Assembly (NCBI GenBank): GCA_021799495.1 | Contig: JAJZAI010000034.1 | Span: forward strand, 1-39,563 | From: Deltaproteobacteria bacterium | GTDB lineage: Bacteria > Desulfobacterota > Binatia > Binatales > Binataceae | DNA: 39,563 nucleotides | Direction of reading: 5' to 3' | Part shown: positions 32,038-39,563 of the stretch, piece by piece | Layout of the letters: the number at the start of each line of letters is the position of its first letter | Position numbering within the stretch: the stretch's first letter is position 1 | Made by a program: the position numbers and the translations under genes | Notes under the pieces: generated by a model | The model's input: only the letters and a program-made list of their open reading frames with translations | Databases searched by the model: none | Told to the model about the DNA's origin: nothing

Positions 32038-33102
32038 TTAATATTTCGCGATTACTTCGCGGCTGAACTCTTCGATCATCTCGCGGCCGTTATTCACCAC
32101 CTGAATCGCGATTTGTTTCAATCCAGCCGCTTCGAGCGCCTTGAGCCGCGCGATTATTTCATCGGGCCGGCCCGTCAGCGTCATCGAGCGCACGAGAGTC
32201 TCGTCGATAAATTTTTCTTCGCCGGGCCGCATGTAGATCAGGTGCCCTTCATGCATTTCAAGATATCGCCGATCGGCTGGCGTCGCGCTTTTTGCCACGT
32301 ATTCATCGCGATAGCGCTTCCACAAATCGAGCAGCGGCGCGGGCAAACCGTCACTAACCGCGGATTGTTCCCAAAGCGCATGCAGGAACACGACCGCGAA
32401 CGGTCCGACCCGCTCGATCACGCGCGGCGACACGGCCGATTCCCCGTCGCGCAGAACGCATCCGGTCGTCAGCATCGCCGTCGGCATTCCGTCCGCCGCG
32501 CGTCCGGCCCGCGCCGCGCCGCGTTTTACCGCCGCGAATTTTTCCTTGAAGCGCGGCGCGTCGGCCAGCACGGTCATCCATCCGTCGCCGATTTCGCCCG
32601 CCAGCTCGAGCGCCTTCGGCCCGTCCGCCGCGATATGGATGGGAATTGGATCTTTCAGATTGATGTAACCGTGATTCGGATGCAGAAACCGAATCCACCG
32701 TTCGCGCTCGCCGTCGCGATACAGCACATCTTCGCCGCGCAGCAGCTTGCGTGTCGTCTCGACGTATTCGCGCAGCCGTTTCAGCGGGACCGGCGGCAGG
32801 CCCATCGTATTGCGACCGGTGAAGCCGGTGCCGATGCCGAGCACGGTGCGACCCGGCGCAAGCTGATTGATCGTCGCGATCGAATGCGCCGTCACCGGCT
32901 CGATCCGGTTCGACGGTATCGCCACGCCCGTCGCGAGCTTCATGCGCCGCGTGCGTTCCGCCGCCATCGCCATGCAGACGTAAACGTCGCTGTAGAGCAT
33001 CTGCGAATCGTAAAACCACGTCTGCGTGAAGCCGTTCTCTTCCGCGATTACGAGATCTTTCCACGCGTCCGGCCGCGCCGGGTATGCAAGTCCGAATTCC
33101 AT
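32038..33102 (-). CDS. LLM class flavin/F420-dependent oxidoreductase
   Basis: Luciferase-like family, 354 aa from the ATG at 33102 (an adjoining TTG at 33105 is less likely). The N-terminus M-E-F-G-L-A-Y-P, the W-F-Y-D-S-Q-M strand, the K-L-A-T-G-V-A-I-P and G-R-T-V-L-G-I-G-T-G-F-T-G segments and a later P-I-P-I-H-I-A-A-D-G-P-K-A-L-E-L-A are typical of F420-dependent reductases related to methylene-tetrahydromethanopterin reductase. Cofactor choice (F420 or FMN) cannot be settled from sequence alone. It is the second gene of the minus-strand operon, 43 bases after the amidohydrolase. Confidence 0.88.
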   Translation of the reverse strand: MEFGLAYPARPDAWKDLVIAEENGFTQTWFYDSQMLYSDVYVCMAMAAERTRRMKLATGVAIPSNRIEPVTAHSIATINQLAPGRTVLGIGTGFTGRNTMGLPPVPLKRLREYVETTRKLLRGEDVLYRDGERERWIRFLHPNHGYINLKDPIPIHIAADGPKALELAGEIGDGWMTVLADAPRFKEKFAAVKRGAARAGRAADGMPTAMLTTGCVLRDGESAVSPRVIERVGPFAVVFLHALWEQSAVSDGLPAPLLDLWKRYRDEYVAKSATPADRRYLEMHEGHLIYMRPGEEKFIDETLVRSMTLTGRPDEIIARLKALEAAGLKQIAIQVVNNGREMIEEFSREVIAKY

Positions 33103-33145
33103 CAACGATTCCGTTCCCGCGGCCGTATCTCCGCCGCGTCGCTCT

Positions 33146-34270
33146 CTATTGCAGGTTGTAGTAGCGCTTGGCGCCGCCCGCCAGCACCTTGTGCAACGTA
33201 TTCGCCGGCAACCCCATCGCTTTGATCATTTGCGGCGCATTCGGAAAACCGTCGAGATGCGGATAATCGGTCGCCCACAAGATATTGTCGGCGCCGATAT
33301 AGTCCGCCAGCAACGCCAGCGATTTTTCCACCGGCTCGAACGAGATGAAGCACTGCCGCCGGAAAATCTCGCTCGGCCGCGCATGCAGGCCGGTGTCGTT
33401 CATGCCCTTGTCGTCGAAATGCCGATCCATCCGATCGAGCCATCCGGCCATCCAGCCGCCGCCTGATTCAAGAAACGCGATTTTCAACCTCGGATGGCGA
33501 TCGCAAATGCCGCACATGATGAAGCTGGTCGCGGCCGCCATCATCTCGAACGTATGCGCCACGCAATGACGCACCGCGCCGCCGCGCGTAAAGCGATCCA
33601 TCCCGAGCGTCACTTGGCCGCTTTCCGATCCGCCGTGGATTCCGATCGAAAATCCCACCGCTTCGGCCACGTCCCACAGCGGCTCGAACGCTGGGTCATG
33701 CAGCGCGCGTCCGTTGTACGGATTCGGCCGGATAAACCCCGCGCGGAAGCCCAACTCCTCCGCGGCGAACCGCATCTCGCGCACCGCGCCCTCGACCGAT
33801 TGCATCGGCAACATCGCCGCGCCGAACAGCCGCTCCGGATATGGCTTGCAGTAATCGGCCAGCCAGCGGTTATACGCGCGGCACGCCGCCGCCGAGAATT
33901 CGGGATCCTTCATCGAGCCGAGGAACAGCCCCAGGCTTGGATAGAGAAACGCGGCGTCGATTCCCTCCGCGTCCATGTCGGGAATTCGCGCGTGCGGATC
34001 GAATCCGCCCTTGCGTCCTTCGCTGTACGGGATTTTCGGCGATACCGCGCCGTCGCGCGCGCCGAACGCGCCCACCGCGCCGAAGCTTACGCGCTTCTTG
34101 CCCCGCCCCAGATCGACCGCGTCGTCATGCTCGACCCGGAAAATCTCGCCGCCGTCGGGCAGCGCGACCAGCTTCGGGCAGCCCTCGCGATATTTCGCCT
34201 CGATATATTTTTCCCACAGGTCGATCGGTTCAAGAATATGTCCATCGGCGTCGATGACGTTGTATTCCAT
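33146..34270 (-). CDS. amidohydrolase-2 (ACMSD-like) family metal enzyme
   Basis: TIM-barrel hydrolase or decarboxylase, 374 aa from the ATG at 34270 (GGGGTGA six bases upstream). It starts M-E-Y-N-V-I-D-A-D-G-H with the D-x-D-x-H form of the first metal motif. I-G-I-H-G-G near residue 190, A-H-T-F-E-M-M and F-L-E-S-G-G-G-W follow, then the terminal A-T-D-Y-P-H-L-D-G carrying the conserved Asp. Relatives decarboxylate aminocarboxymuconate semialdehyde or gamma-resorcylate, or hydrolyse ring-fission products. It is the first gene of the six-gene operon, which suggests a late step in the ring-degrading scheme. It diverges from the BioD-like gene. Confidence 0.9.
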   Translation of the reverse strand: MEYNVIDADGHILEPIDLWEKYIEAKYREGCPKLVALPDGGEIFRVEHDDAVDLGRGKKRVSFGAVGAFGARDGAVSPKIPYSEGRKGGFDPHARIPDMDAEGIDAAFLYPSLGLFLGSMKDPEFSAAACRAYNRWLADYCKPYPERLFGAAMLPMQSVEGAVREMRFAAEELGFRAGFIRPNPYNGRALHDPAFEPLWDVAEAVGFSIGIHGGSESGQVTLGMDRFTRGGAVRHCVAHTFEMMAAATSFIMCGICDRHPRLKIAFLESGGGWMAGWLDRMDRHFDDKGMNDTGLHARPSEIFRRQCFISFEPVEKSLALLADYIGADNILWATDYPHLDGFPNAPQMIKAMGLPANTLHKVLAGGAKRYYNLQ

Positions 34271-34383
34271 GACGTTCACCCCGCGCTCTGTTATGCTGAG
34301 CCGAAGCCTAGCCGATTCGCGCCGATTTGCAATGAAAGCCGCTTTCCGCCGATGCGCCCGCTGTTGAAGATCGCTCGTCTCCG

Positions 34384-35085
34384 ATGACGCCCGCCGCTCC
34401 CAGTCTGCTCATCAGCGCTCCCGCTCCGCGTGCGGGCAAGACCATGGTCGGATGCGCGCTCGCGTTCGCGCTCAAGGTTCGCGGGATGCGTGTCGGCGTG
34501 ATGAAGCCGGTCGCCGTCGGATGTGCCGTGCGCGAAGGCGCGACCGCGGCCGACGACGCGGCCGCGCTGCTTGCTTCCGCCTCGTCCGAGCTTCCGATCG
34601 TCGCGGTCTCGCCGTATCGCTATCGCTCGTCCGCGCCGCCGCTCGACGCCGCCCGCGCCGACGGCGCGCCGCCGCCCGATTTCGCGGCGATTTCGGACGC
34701 GCTCGGCGGAATTCAGCGCGCGCACGACGCGGTAATCGTCGAAGACGCATGGCGATTGGATGCGCAAATCGGCGCCGCGCACGATTTCGCCGATCTGGCG
34801 CGCGGCCACGGTCTGGCGCTCGTGCTCGTCACGCCGGCCGATCCCGATTCGTTCGCGACCGCCGCCGCGCTCATCGATTTCGCGCGCCGCCGCCAGCTTG
34901 AGATTCGCGGCGTCATCGTCAACGCGCTCGCGTCCGCGGGATGCGAAGCGCTCAACGGCGCCGCCCGCGCGTTTGCCGAAGCCAACGCCGTGCCGCTGCT
35001 TGGCGTCGTTCGTTACAAGGAGCCGCTCGCGCTCGCGATCGTCGAGCGCCTGCTCGAACCCGCTCCGCCCGGCGCCGCTGATTGA
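34384..35085 (+). CDS. bioD: dethiobiotin synthetase-like ATPase (BioD family)
   Basis: 233 aa. A P-loop-like A-P-R-A-G-K-T (14-20) and the BioD-type M-K-P-V-A-V-G-C (40-47) place it in the dethiobiotin synthetase group, which carboxylates diaminopelargonate with ATP. The third site, usually E-G-A-G-G, reads E-D-A-W-R (120-124), so the glycine-rich substrate loop is altered. V-I-V-N near residue 178 is kept. No other biotin gene is in the window, and its neighbours 3' are a bicupin and an LLM oxidoreductase. It may be a divergent BioD or a repurposed carboxylase-like ATPase. Confidence 0.75.
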   Translation: MTPAAPSLLISAPAPRAGKTMVGCALAFALKVRGMRVGVMKPVAVGCAVREGATAADDAAALLASASSELPIVAVSPYRYRSSAPPLDAARADGAPPPDFAAISDALGGIQRAHDAVIVEDAWRLDAQIGAAHDFADLARGHGLALVLVTPADPDSFATAAALIDFARRRQLEIRGVIVNALASAGCEALNGAARAFAEANAVPLLGVVRYKEPLALAIVERLLEPAPPGAAD

Positions 35086-35160
35086 CATCGGGCGACCCTC
35101 CGGATTATCGACCGGAGTGGCGCTGCGCGTCATGACGCGCGGATGGCCGGGAGGCGTTCA

Positions 35161-35832
35161 ATGGCCGATTCTTCAACCGCGTCGCGCATTATCGAAACCG
35201 CAGAGATTCCGTGGGGCGAGATGCGCCCGGGCATCCACGCCAAGCCGCTCTGGGCCGACGAGGCGACCAAGCGGCGCGTGCAACTGACCCGCTTCGATCC
35301 CGGCGCCAGCCTGCCGCGCCATCGCCACGACGGCGACGAGATTCTTTTTGTGATCGAAGGCGCGCTGACCGACGACTTCGGCACGGTCACTGCCGGCAAC
35401 GTCGGCTATCGGCCCAACGGATGCGTCCATACGGTCACGACGAAAAACGGCGCAACCGTCCTCGCCTGCATCACCGGCGGCGTCACTGGCGCCAGCGCCG
35501 GCGACAGCGGTCCGGCGTCGCGGATTATCCGGCTCAACGAAATCGCGTGGGTTGAAGCGCTGCCCGGCGTTCGGCAAAAGCCGATCATCAACGACGAAGC
35601 CGCGCATCGCCGCGTCAGCCTCGCCCGCTTCGATCCGGGCGCACGCCTGAAGGCGCATCGCCATAACGGCGACGAACTGGTCTATGTGATCGAAGGCTCC
35701 AACGCGGATGAATCCGGCGAACTGGTCGCGGGCAATTTGAGTTACCGGCCCAACGGATGCACTCACAGCGTGTGGAGCGTGAACGGCGCGACGGCGATCG
35801 CGATTCTGACCGGCGGCGTCACGCCCGTCTGA
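35161..35832 (+). CDS. bicupin (internally duplicated ChrR-type cupin)
   Basis: 223 aa from the ATG at 35161 (GGGAGG six bases upstream). It consists of two nearly equal cupin halves. Each starts S-R-I-I, continues with R-F-D-P-G-A, a metal-binding H-R-H-x-G-D-E, V-I-E-G, then Y-R-P-N-G-C-x-H and ends T-G-G-V-T. Both halves keep all expected His and Glu ligands, so two metal sites are likely. The function is unknown; bicupins include oxalate and aromatic-ring dioxygenases. It lies 75 bases after bioD and 43 before an LLM gene, as an apparent operon. Confidence 0.87.
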   Translation: MADSSTASRIIETAEIPWGEMRPGIHAKPLWADEATKRRVQLTRFDPGASLPRHRHDGDEILFVIEGALTDDFGTVTAGNVGYRPNGCVHTVTTKNGATVLACITGGVTGASAGDSGPASRIIRLNEIAWVEALPGVRQKPIINDEAAHRRVSLARFDPGARLKAHRHNGDELVYVIEGSNADESGELVAGNLSYRPNGCTHSVWSVNGATAIAILTGGVTPV

Positions 35833-35875
35833 AATTCAAAAGCGCGCGCCCTTGGGTCGCGCAGCGAGGCGCACG

Positions 35876-36931
35876 ATGGTCAATCCGGCCTTCGGCATCT
35901 TCGATCATCTGGAGCGGCGCAACGAGCCGCTCGATCGCATCTACGCGGAGCGGCTCGAACTGATCGCCGAGTACGATCGCGCGGGCTTCTGCGGCTACCA
36001 CCTCGCCGAGCATCACGCGACCCCGCTCGGGATGGCGCCGTCGCCGGGCATCTTTCTTTCCGCCGTCGCGCAACGCACGCGCACGATGCGTTTCGGGCCG
36101 CTGGTTTATCTCCTGCCGCTGTACAATCCGATGCGGCTCGCGCAGGAAATCTGCATGCTCGACAACCTGAGCGGCGGACGGATGGATATCGGCGTGGGGC
36201 GGGGCGTGTCGCCGTTCGAGCTGGCGTACTATCGCGTGCCGTTCATGGAATCGCGCGAGATGTTCGAGGAGGCGCTCGACACGATCGTCGGCGCGCTGCG
36301 CAGCGGTCGCGTCAACCATCGCGGGCATTACTATCGTTTCGATTCAGCGCCGCTCGAGATGGCGCCGATGCAGAAGCCTAATCCCCCTATCTGGTATGGC
36401 GCGGCCACTCCCGAAAGCGTCAGCTTCGCGGCCCGGCGCGGGATGCACATGGTCGGCAATGGTCCCAACGCCGCGCTGAAGAAATTCACGGCGGCCTATC
36501 GCGAGGAGCTGGCGAAGCACAAGGGCGGACCGGACGATCTCAATCCGCAGGTGACCGAGACGCGGCGCGGCGCGATTCGGCATATTTACGTCGCCGCCGA
36601 CGAGCGCGAGGTCGATCGGGTCGCGCGGCCGGCCTACAAGGCCTACTACAACAATATTGTCAAGCTGTGGCGCGACTTCCGCACGCTGCCGGCGTATGGA
36701 TTCACCGACGATTTGGATTTGGCGTGCGCCAACGACGTTGCGCTCGCGGGAACGCCGAATGAGGTGCGCGACAAGGTCGCAAGCTTCTTCGCCGACAGCG
36801 GATGCGACTATCTGGTGCTGTCGTTCGCGTGGGGCGATCTGGCGCACGCGGATTCGCGCCGCTCACTGGAGCGTTTCGTTACGCGCGTGATGCCCGATTT
36901 CGCGCCGGAAGCGCTCCGCTCCGCCGACTGA
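35876..36931 (+). CDS. LLM class flavin-dependent oxidoreductase
   Basis: Luciferase-like monooxygenase family, 351 aa from the ATG at 35876 (GAGG about eight bases upstream). It shows F-G-I-F-D-H-L-E-R-R, G-Y-H-L-A-E-H-H near 47-54, M-R-F-G-P-L-V-Y-L-L-P-L-Y-N-P-M-R-L and G-G-R-M-D-I-G-V-G-R-G. The E-H-H and V-G-R-G motifs are close to FMN-dependent luciferase alpha-type proteins. It resembles the truncated gene at the left edge more than the one at 32038. It is the last gene of a three-gene plus-strand operon, with a perfect inverted repeat 29 bases downstream. Confidence 0.9.
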   Translation: MVNPAFGIFDHLERRNEPLDRIYAERLELIAEYDRAGFCGYHLAEHHATPLGMAPSPGIFLSAVAQRTRTMRFGPLVYLLPLYNPMRLAQEICMLDNLSGGRMDIGVGRGVSPFELAYYRVPFMESREMFEEALDTIVGALRSGRVNHRGHYYRFDSAPLEMAPMQKPNPPIWYGAATPESVSFAARRGMHMVGNGPNAALKKFTAAYREELAKHKGGPDDLNPQVTETRRGAIRHIYVAADEREVDRVARPAYKAYYNNIVKLWRDFRTLPAYGFTDDLDLACANDVALAGTPNEVRDKVASFFADSGCDYLVLSFAWGDLAHADSRRSLERFVTRVMPDFAPEALRSAD

Positions 36932-36960
36932 TTGGCGCGTCGCGGACGTTCGGCGCGTCA

Positions 36961-36988
36961 CGATAGTTGCAAAAAATTGCAACTATCG
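36961..36988. repeat. perfect 12-bp inverted repeat between convergent genes
   Basis: CGATAGTTGCAA (36961-36972), loop AAAA, TTGCAACTATCG (36977-36988). It lies between the end of the LLM gene and the end of the Rieske gene. The position suggests a bidirectional terminator, but there is no T-run on either strand, so it could instead be an mRNA-stabilising hairpin or protein site. The arms are markedly AT-richer than the surroundings. Confidence 0.6.
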
Positions 36989-37008
36989 CGCCGCGCCCGC
37001 GTTCCGAT

Positions 37009-38205
37009 CTATTCCGCCACGACGTAGTTTCCCGCTTCCAACCGCACGATCGGATTGTCGCCGCCATCGCGCCGGACGCCCATCGGATCGCCGCCCGCCG
37101 CGACAATCTCGACCTGACGCCGCATCAGCCGGCGCAGCATCGCGATTCCTCGGTCGCTCGACGCCAGATGTTCCTCGGAATGAAGCGTGATCGGTCCCTG
37201 GCCGACCTGCGCCTCGAAATCGCCGGGCATCCGCTGATGCTCCTCTTCGGTCAGCTCGAACCAGGTCTTGCCGCCGAAGCGCGAACGCTGCCGGCCAAGC
37301 TCGCCCGGTTCGCGCACGCGCCCGGCGGTATAGACGCGAAAGCTCGTGTCGTCGATCGGCAGCACCCATCCGATCGATGAAGCGCGTCCGAGATGGTCAA
37401 GGCGCGGGTCAGGCACGACGCGCAAGGTCGGCAGCACGACTTCGGTGATCCGGTCGAGCCGCCGGCCGCCGTCGAGCGGACGCACTTGCAACGAGCGCAC
37501 CCCGCGCGCGGTTTCGGCGAACGAAACCTCCGGCATCGCCGCCATCGCCGCGACGAACTGCGCGCCGCTGAACGATCCATGCAGAATCGGCACGTGCAGC
37601 GGGTCCATCACGTTCTCGTAATGCTGCATCCAGTTGCACGGCACGATCACCGGTCCGCCGCTGCCGATACTGCTGTCGTCGGCTTCGATTCGCTCGCCGT
37701 CGTCGAGTTGCTCAAGAATGTCGTAGCGGGGCAGGGCGGGCTTGCGTTCCGGCGGCCCCATGTAGGCGAAAATCAGGCCGTACCGTTCTTCGACCGGATA
37801 CCACGGCTGGCGCACGGCGTGGCGATGTTTCGCGCCGTGGTCCGGTTCGCACGGCTGGTCGAGGCAATGTCCTTCGACGTCGAAGAGCCATCCGTGGTAG
37901 CAGCAGCGGATGCCTTCCGGCTCGACCCGGCCGTAGTAGAGGGTGGTTCCGCGATGGGCGCAGCGGGCGTGCACGAGACCCGGCCGTCCGGAGCCGTCGC
38001 GGAAGAGAATCAGGTCTTCGCCGAGCGCGCGGACCTTGCGCGGCCGGACGGAGGCGTCGGCGCGGAGGCCAATCGGATGCCAGTACCGCCGCAGATACTC
38101 CCCGCACCCCGTCCCCCGTCCGACGAGGGTGATCTCTTCGACAGAACCCGCGGCAGGCTTTGCGTACGCGCTTCCGTCCTGCTTGGTTATTTCGATGGGT
38201 TTCAT
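37009..38205 (-). CDS. Rieske [2Fe-2S] aromatic ring-hydroxylating oxygenase, alpha subunit
   Basis: 398 aa from the ATG at 38205; the frame's further upstream extension is in AT-rich non-coding sequence. Rieske cluster ligands follow the C-x-H-x16-C-x2-H pattern: Cys82, His84, Cys101 and His104. The mononuclear iron site is in N-V-M-D-P-L-H-V-P-I-L-H with Asp201, His204 and His209. The layout (phthalate/vanillate demethylase-like, single alpha subunit) predicts hydroxylation or O-demethylation of an aromatic or related compound. A separate reductase is required and is not encoded here. It is alone on the minus strand, beside the LLM operon and 2.7 kb from the HpaB-type operon. Confidence 0.92.
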   Translation of the reverse strand: MKPIEITKQDGSAYAKPAAGSVEEITLVGRGTGCGEYLRRYWHPIGLRADASVRPRKVRALGEDLILFRDGSGRPGLVHARCAHRGTTLYYGRVEPEGIRCCYHGWLFDVEGHCLDQPCEPDHGAKHRHAVRQPWYPVEERYGLIFAYMGPPERKPALPRYDILEQLDDGERIEADDSSIGSGGPVIVPCNWMQHYENVMDPLHVPILHGSFSGAQFVAAMAAMPEVSFAETARGVRSLQVRPLDGGRRLDRITEVVLPTLRVVPDPRLDHLGRASSIGWVLPIDDTSFRVYTAGRVREPGELGRQRSRFGGKTWFELTEEEHQRMPGDFEAQVGQGPITLHSEEHLASSDRGIAMLRRLMRRQVEIVAAGGDPMGVRRDGGDNPIVRLEAGNYVVAE

Positions 38206-38594
38206 CTTTTCCAGTATTAAAGGCCCGTGGCCGATTAAATTCCACCTCGGCGAGTCAGCGTGGCTTCTCGACGTCAATATTAATTCAAATCGTCGAATTC
38301 GATCAAAGAATCTCGCAAGACTCACATGGTCAACGCATCTGTTTTACGCTTCGTCGCGGACCCGAAGTTTTACTCTTGAATGATACGCGCACGGGAAAAC
38401 GTTCCGCTCCGGAATGCAGGGAGGGGTTCTCAGGCGCCGTGCGGCGAATTCGCGCGCTTTTCATGATTCGATAATTGAGTGAGAGTGAGATCGAATCTAA
38501 ACTGCCGTGAATCGGTGGTCATTATACAAATGGTTAAACTTTCGCATGATCTATCGTGAGCCAAATAGACTCGGAATCATGGTCTTATGCGCTT
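38206..38594. other. AT-rich intergenic region with no convincing gene
   Basis: 389 bases that are clearly less GC-rich than the coding DNA to the left. Short frames exist, such as a 28-codon one from an ATG near 38379, but none has a ribosome-binding site or recognisable sequence. The minus-strand promoter of the Rieske gene must lie in the right part of this region; several TTGAnn boxes occur (for example TTGACC), but no pairing with a good -10 was decisive. Confidence 0.5.
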
Positions 38595-39481
38595 TCATGG
38601 ACGCCAGCCGAAACGCCGGTCGGGGTGCTGACTTCGGAGGCGGATTATGCTGAGCTTCCGCATTAGCTCGAGCCAGCGCCATTGGTCATAAGCCGAATCG
38701 ACAATGGTAATTTTCTGTTCCAAGAGGATCGCGCTGACCGCCTTATCCCAAAGCAAATCACAGTATTTTGAACAAATGGGATAATCTCCGCTATGAAAAA
38801 CGTAGATGCTCGTGTTCTCCTGCGCGTTGAGCATCAAATCGAGCAAATAATCGCGCGCCGCTTCGCTATCAAACTCACCTCTCCAATCAAAGCGATCAGG
38901 CCCTAAGAGATAGCTTAGCTGCCCTTCAATAGATTTCAGGCGCTCGTCCCGGCGCATATCGTGCTTGTTCAAGGTACGTTCGCGATTGCTTGCCTCGTCG
39001 AATTCATCTCTGGCTCGTTTGGCGAGTTCGAGGACACCGTTTGCGTTTTCCTCGCCGAAGAGGAAGCCGAGGGGCTGCTGACCAAGAGATAAAATGCGGT
39101 TAAACCAGTGATCGGTTGTAGATTCCTGCCGTGACCACGGCAGATGTGGGTTCTCGGGCACCAACTCGTCGAAGACAGCTTCCTTCAGGTGTGGTAGAGC
39201 CTGCTCTTGTTCTGCTGCGGGGAGCTGGCTAAACGCTGCGAAGAAAGATGCCAAATGTTGGCAGACGTCGTAATGAGGTTTGGACGACGGCCAATCCAAC
39301 ATCGCCTTTACTACACGCGAGGACGCGGATGCGCGATCGACCTGAAATGCGCGCTCCAATGAGAAAAGGTCCTGGTATTCATAATCGTGGACCGCACGGA
39401 TTTCATTCTCGTTACCCTCGTAAGCAGCATCTTCGGCGTCTAGCAGGCTGTTGACGAAAGCGTTTGATTACTCAGTTTCAT
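38595..39481 (-). pseudogene. unrecognised protein gene with apparent 5' frameshift
   Basis: The main open frame runs from 39470 to 38595; the first usable start in it is TTG 39359 (254 aa). Upstream of that TTG the same frame still reads like protein (D-A-E-D-A-A-Y-E-G-N-E-N-E-I-R-A-V) as far as a stop at 39468-39470. An ATG at 39481 opens M-K-L-S-N-Q in the neighbouring frame, and one extra A in the CAAAC at about 39462-39466 would join the two. This suggests a one-base deletion, either natural or from sequencing. The product is hydrophilic, with no membrane segment or motif I recognise (W-F-N-R-I-L-S, Y-V-F-H-S-G-D-Y-P, D-Q-W-R-W). Base composition is lower in GC than the rest, so transfer is possible. 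Confidence 0.55.
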
Positions 39482-39563
39482 AGTTCTCGGCGGTGCGGCG
39501 GCGGCGGGTTCAGAGTTGCGGTTCGGCTGCCTTCGCCGACAGCGGTCGCGAACGGAGGTCCGC

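Noticed and set aside
35098-35117. 6-bp hairpin CTCCGG/CCGGAG between the BioD-like and bicupin genes
   Set aside because: The stem is short with no T-run; too weak for a terminator call.
38379-38465. 28-codon frame in the AT-rich intergenic region
   Set aside because: It has no ribosome-binding site and no recognisable sequence.

Overview
The window is GC-rich, densely packed bacterial DNA of chromosomal type. It holds single-copy core genes (leuS, serA, purA, the arn genes) and many flavin- and CoA-linked catabolic enzymes: three luciferase-like monooxygenase (LLM) family proteins, four crotonases, two tricarballylate-dehydrogenase-like flavoproteins, an HpaB-type hydroxylase, a Rieske oxygenase and an amidohydrolase. 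LPS-modification genes point to a Gram-negative outer membrane. This mix recalls uncultured soil lineages once filed under Deltaproteobacteria (for example Candidatus Binatota), but that is an inference from gene content, with no marker phylogeny behind it.

Layout. 1-6.2 kb: a cut-off LLM oxidoreductase (-), an exported alpha/beta hydrolase (+), leuS (+), two tandem crotonases (+), and a hairpin terminator. 6.2-11.7 kb: a GalT-like protein (-) diverging from a serine/purine operon (class V aminotransferase, serA, purA). That operon is preceded by a promoter and an intrinsic terminator inside its leader, so it may be attenuated or the leader may be a small RNA. 11.7-12.3 kb: a hicB-hicA toxin-antitoxin pair (-) with a terminator-like hairpin between the two genes. 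12.3-19.5 kb: an arn locus for 4-amino-4-deoxy-L-arabinose decoration of lipid A, with arnC, arnA (formyltransferase), an arnA-like dehydrogenase, arnD and a serine hydrolase on (-), and arnT divergent on (+). ArnA is split into two proteins and no arnB is present here. 19.6-23.1 kb: a RodZ-like membrane HTH protein, Hsp20, a cupin (+) and a DHA2-family exporter (-).

23.2-28.5 kb: a divergent four-gene module, flavoprotein then PrpF-like isomerase (-), and PrpB-like lyase then second flavoprotein (+). They share a 98-bp control region with a near-consensus promoter. Together these enzymes could oxidise a tricarballylate-type acid to an aconitate, isomerise it, and cleave a (methyl)isocitrate. 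28.5-34.3 kb: a six-gene (-) operon of amidohydrolase, LLM, two crotonases, VOC dioxygenase-like protein and HpaB-like monooxygenase, which looks like an undescribed ring-oxidation pathway. 34.4-36.9 kb: a (+) operon of BioD-like ATPase, bicupin and LLM. 37.0-38.2 kb: a Rieske oxygenase (-).

38.2-39.5 kb is visibly AT-richer. It carries an unrecognised gene whose 5' end appears to be frameshifted, and may be recently acquired DNA. I saw no rRNA, tRNA, CRISPR array, insertion sequence or phage gene.
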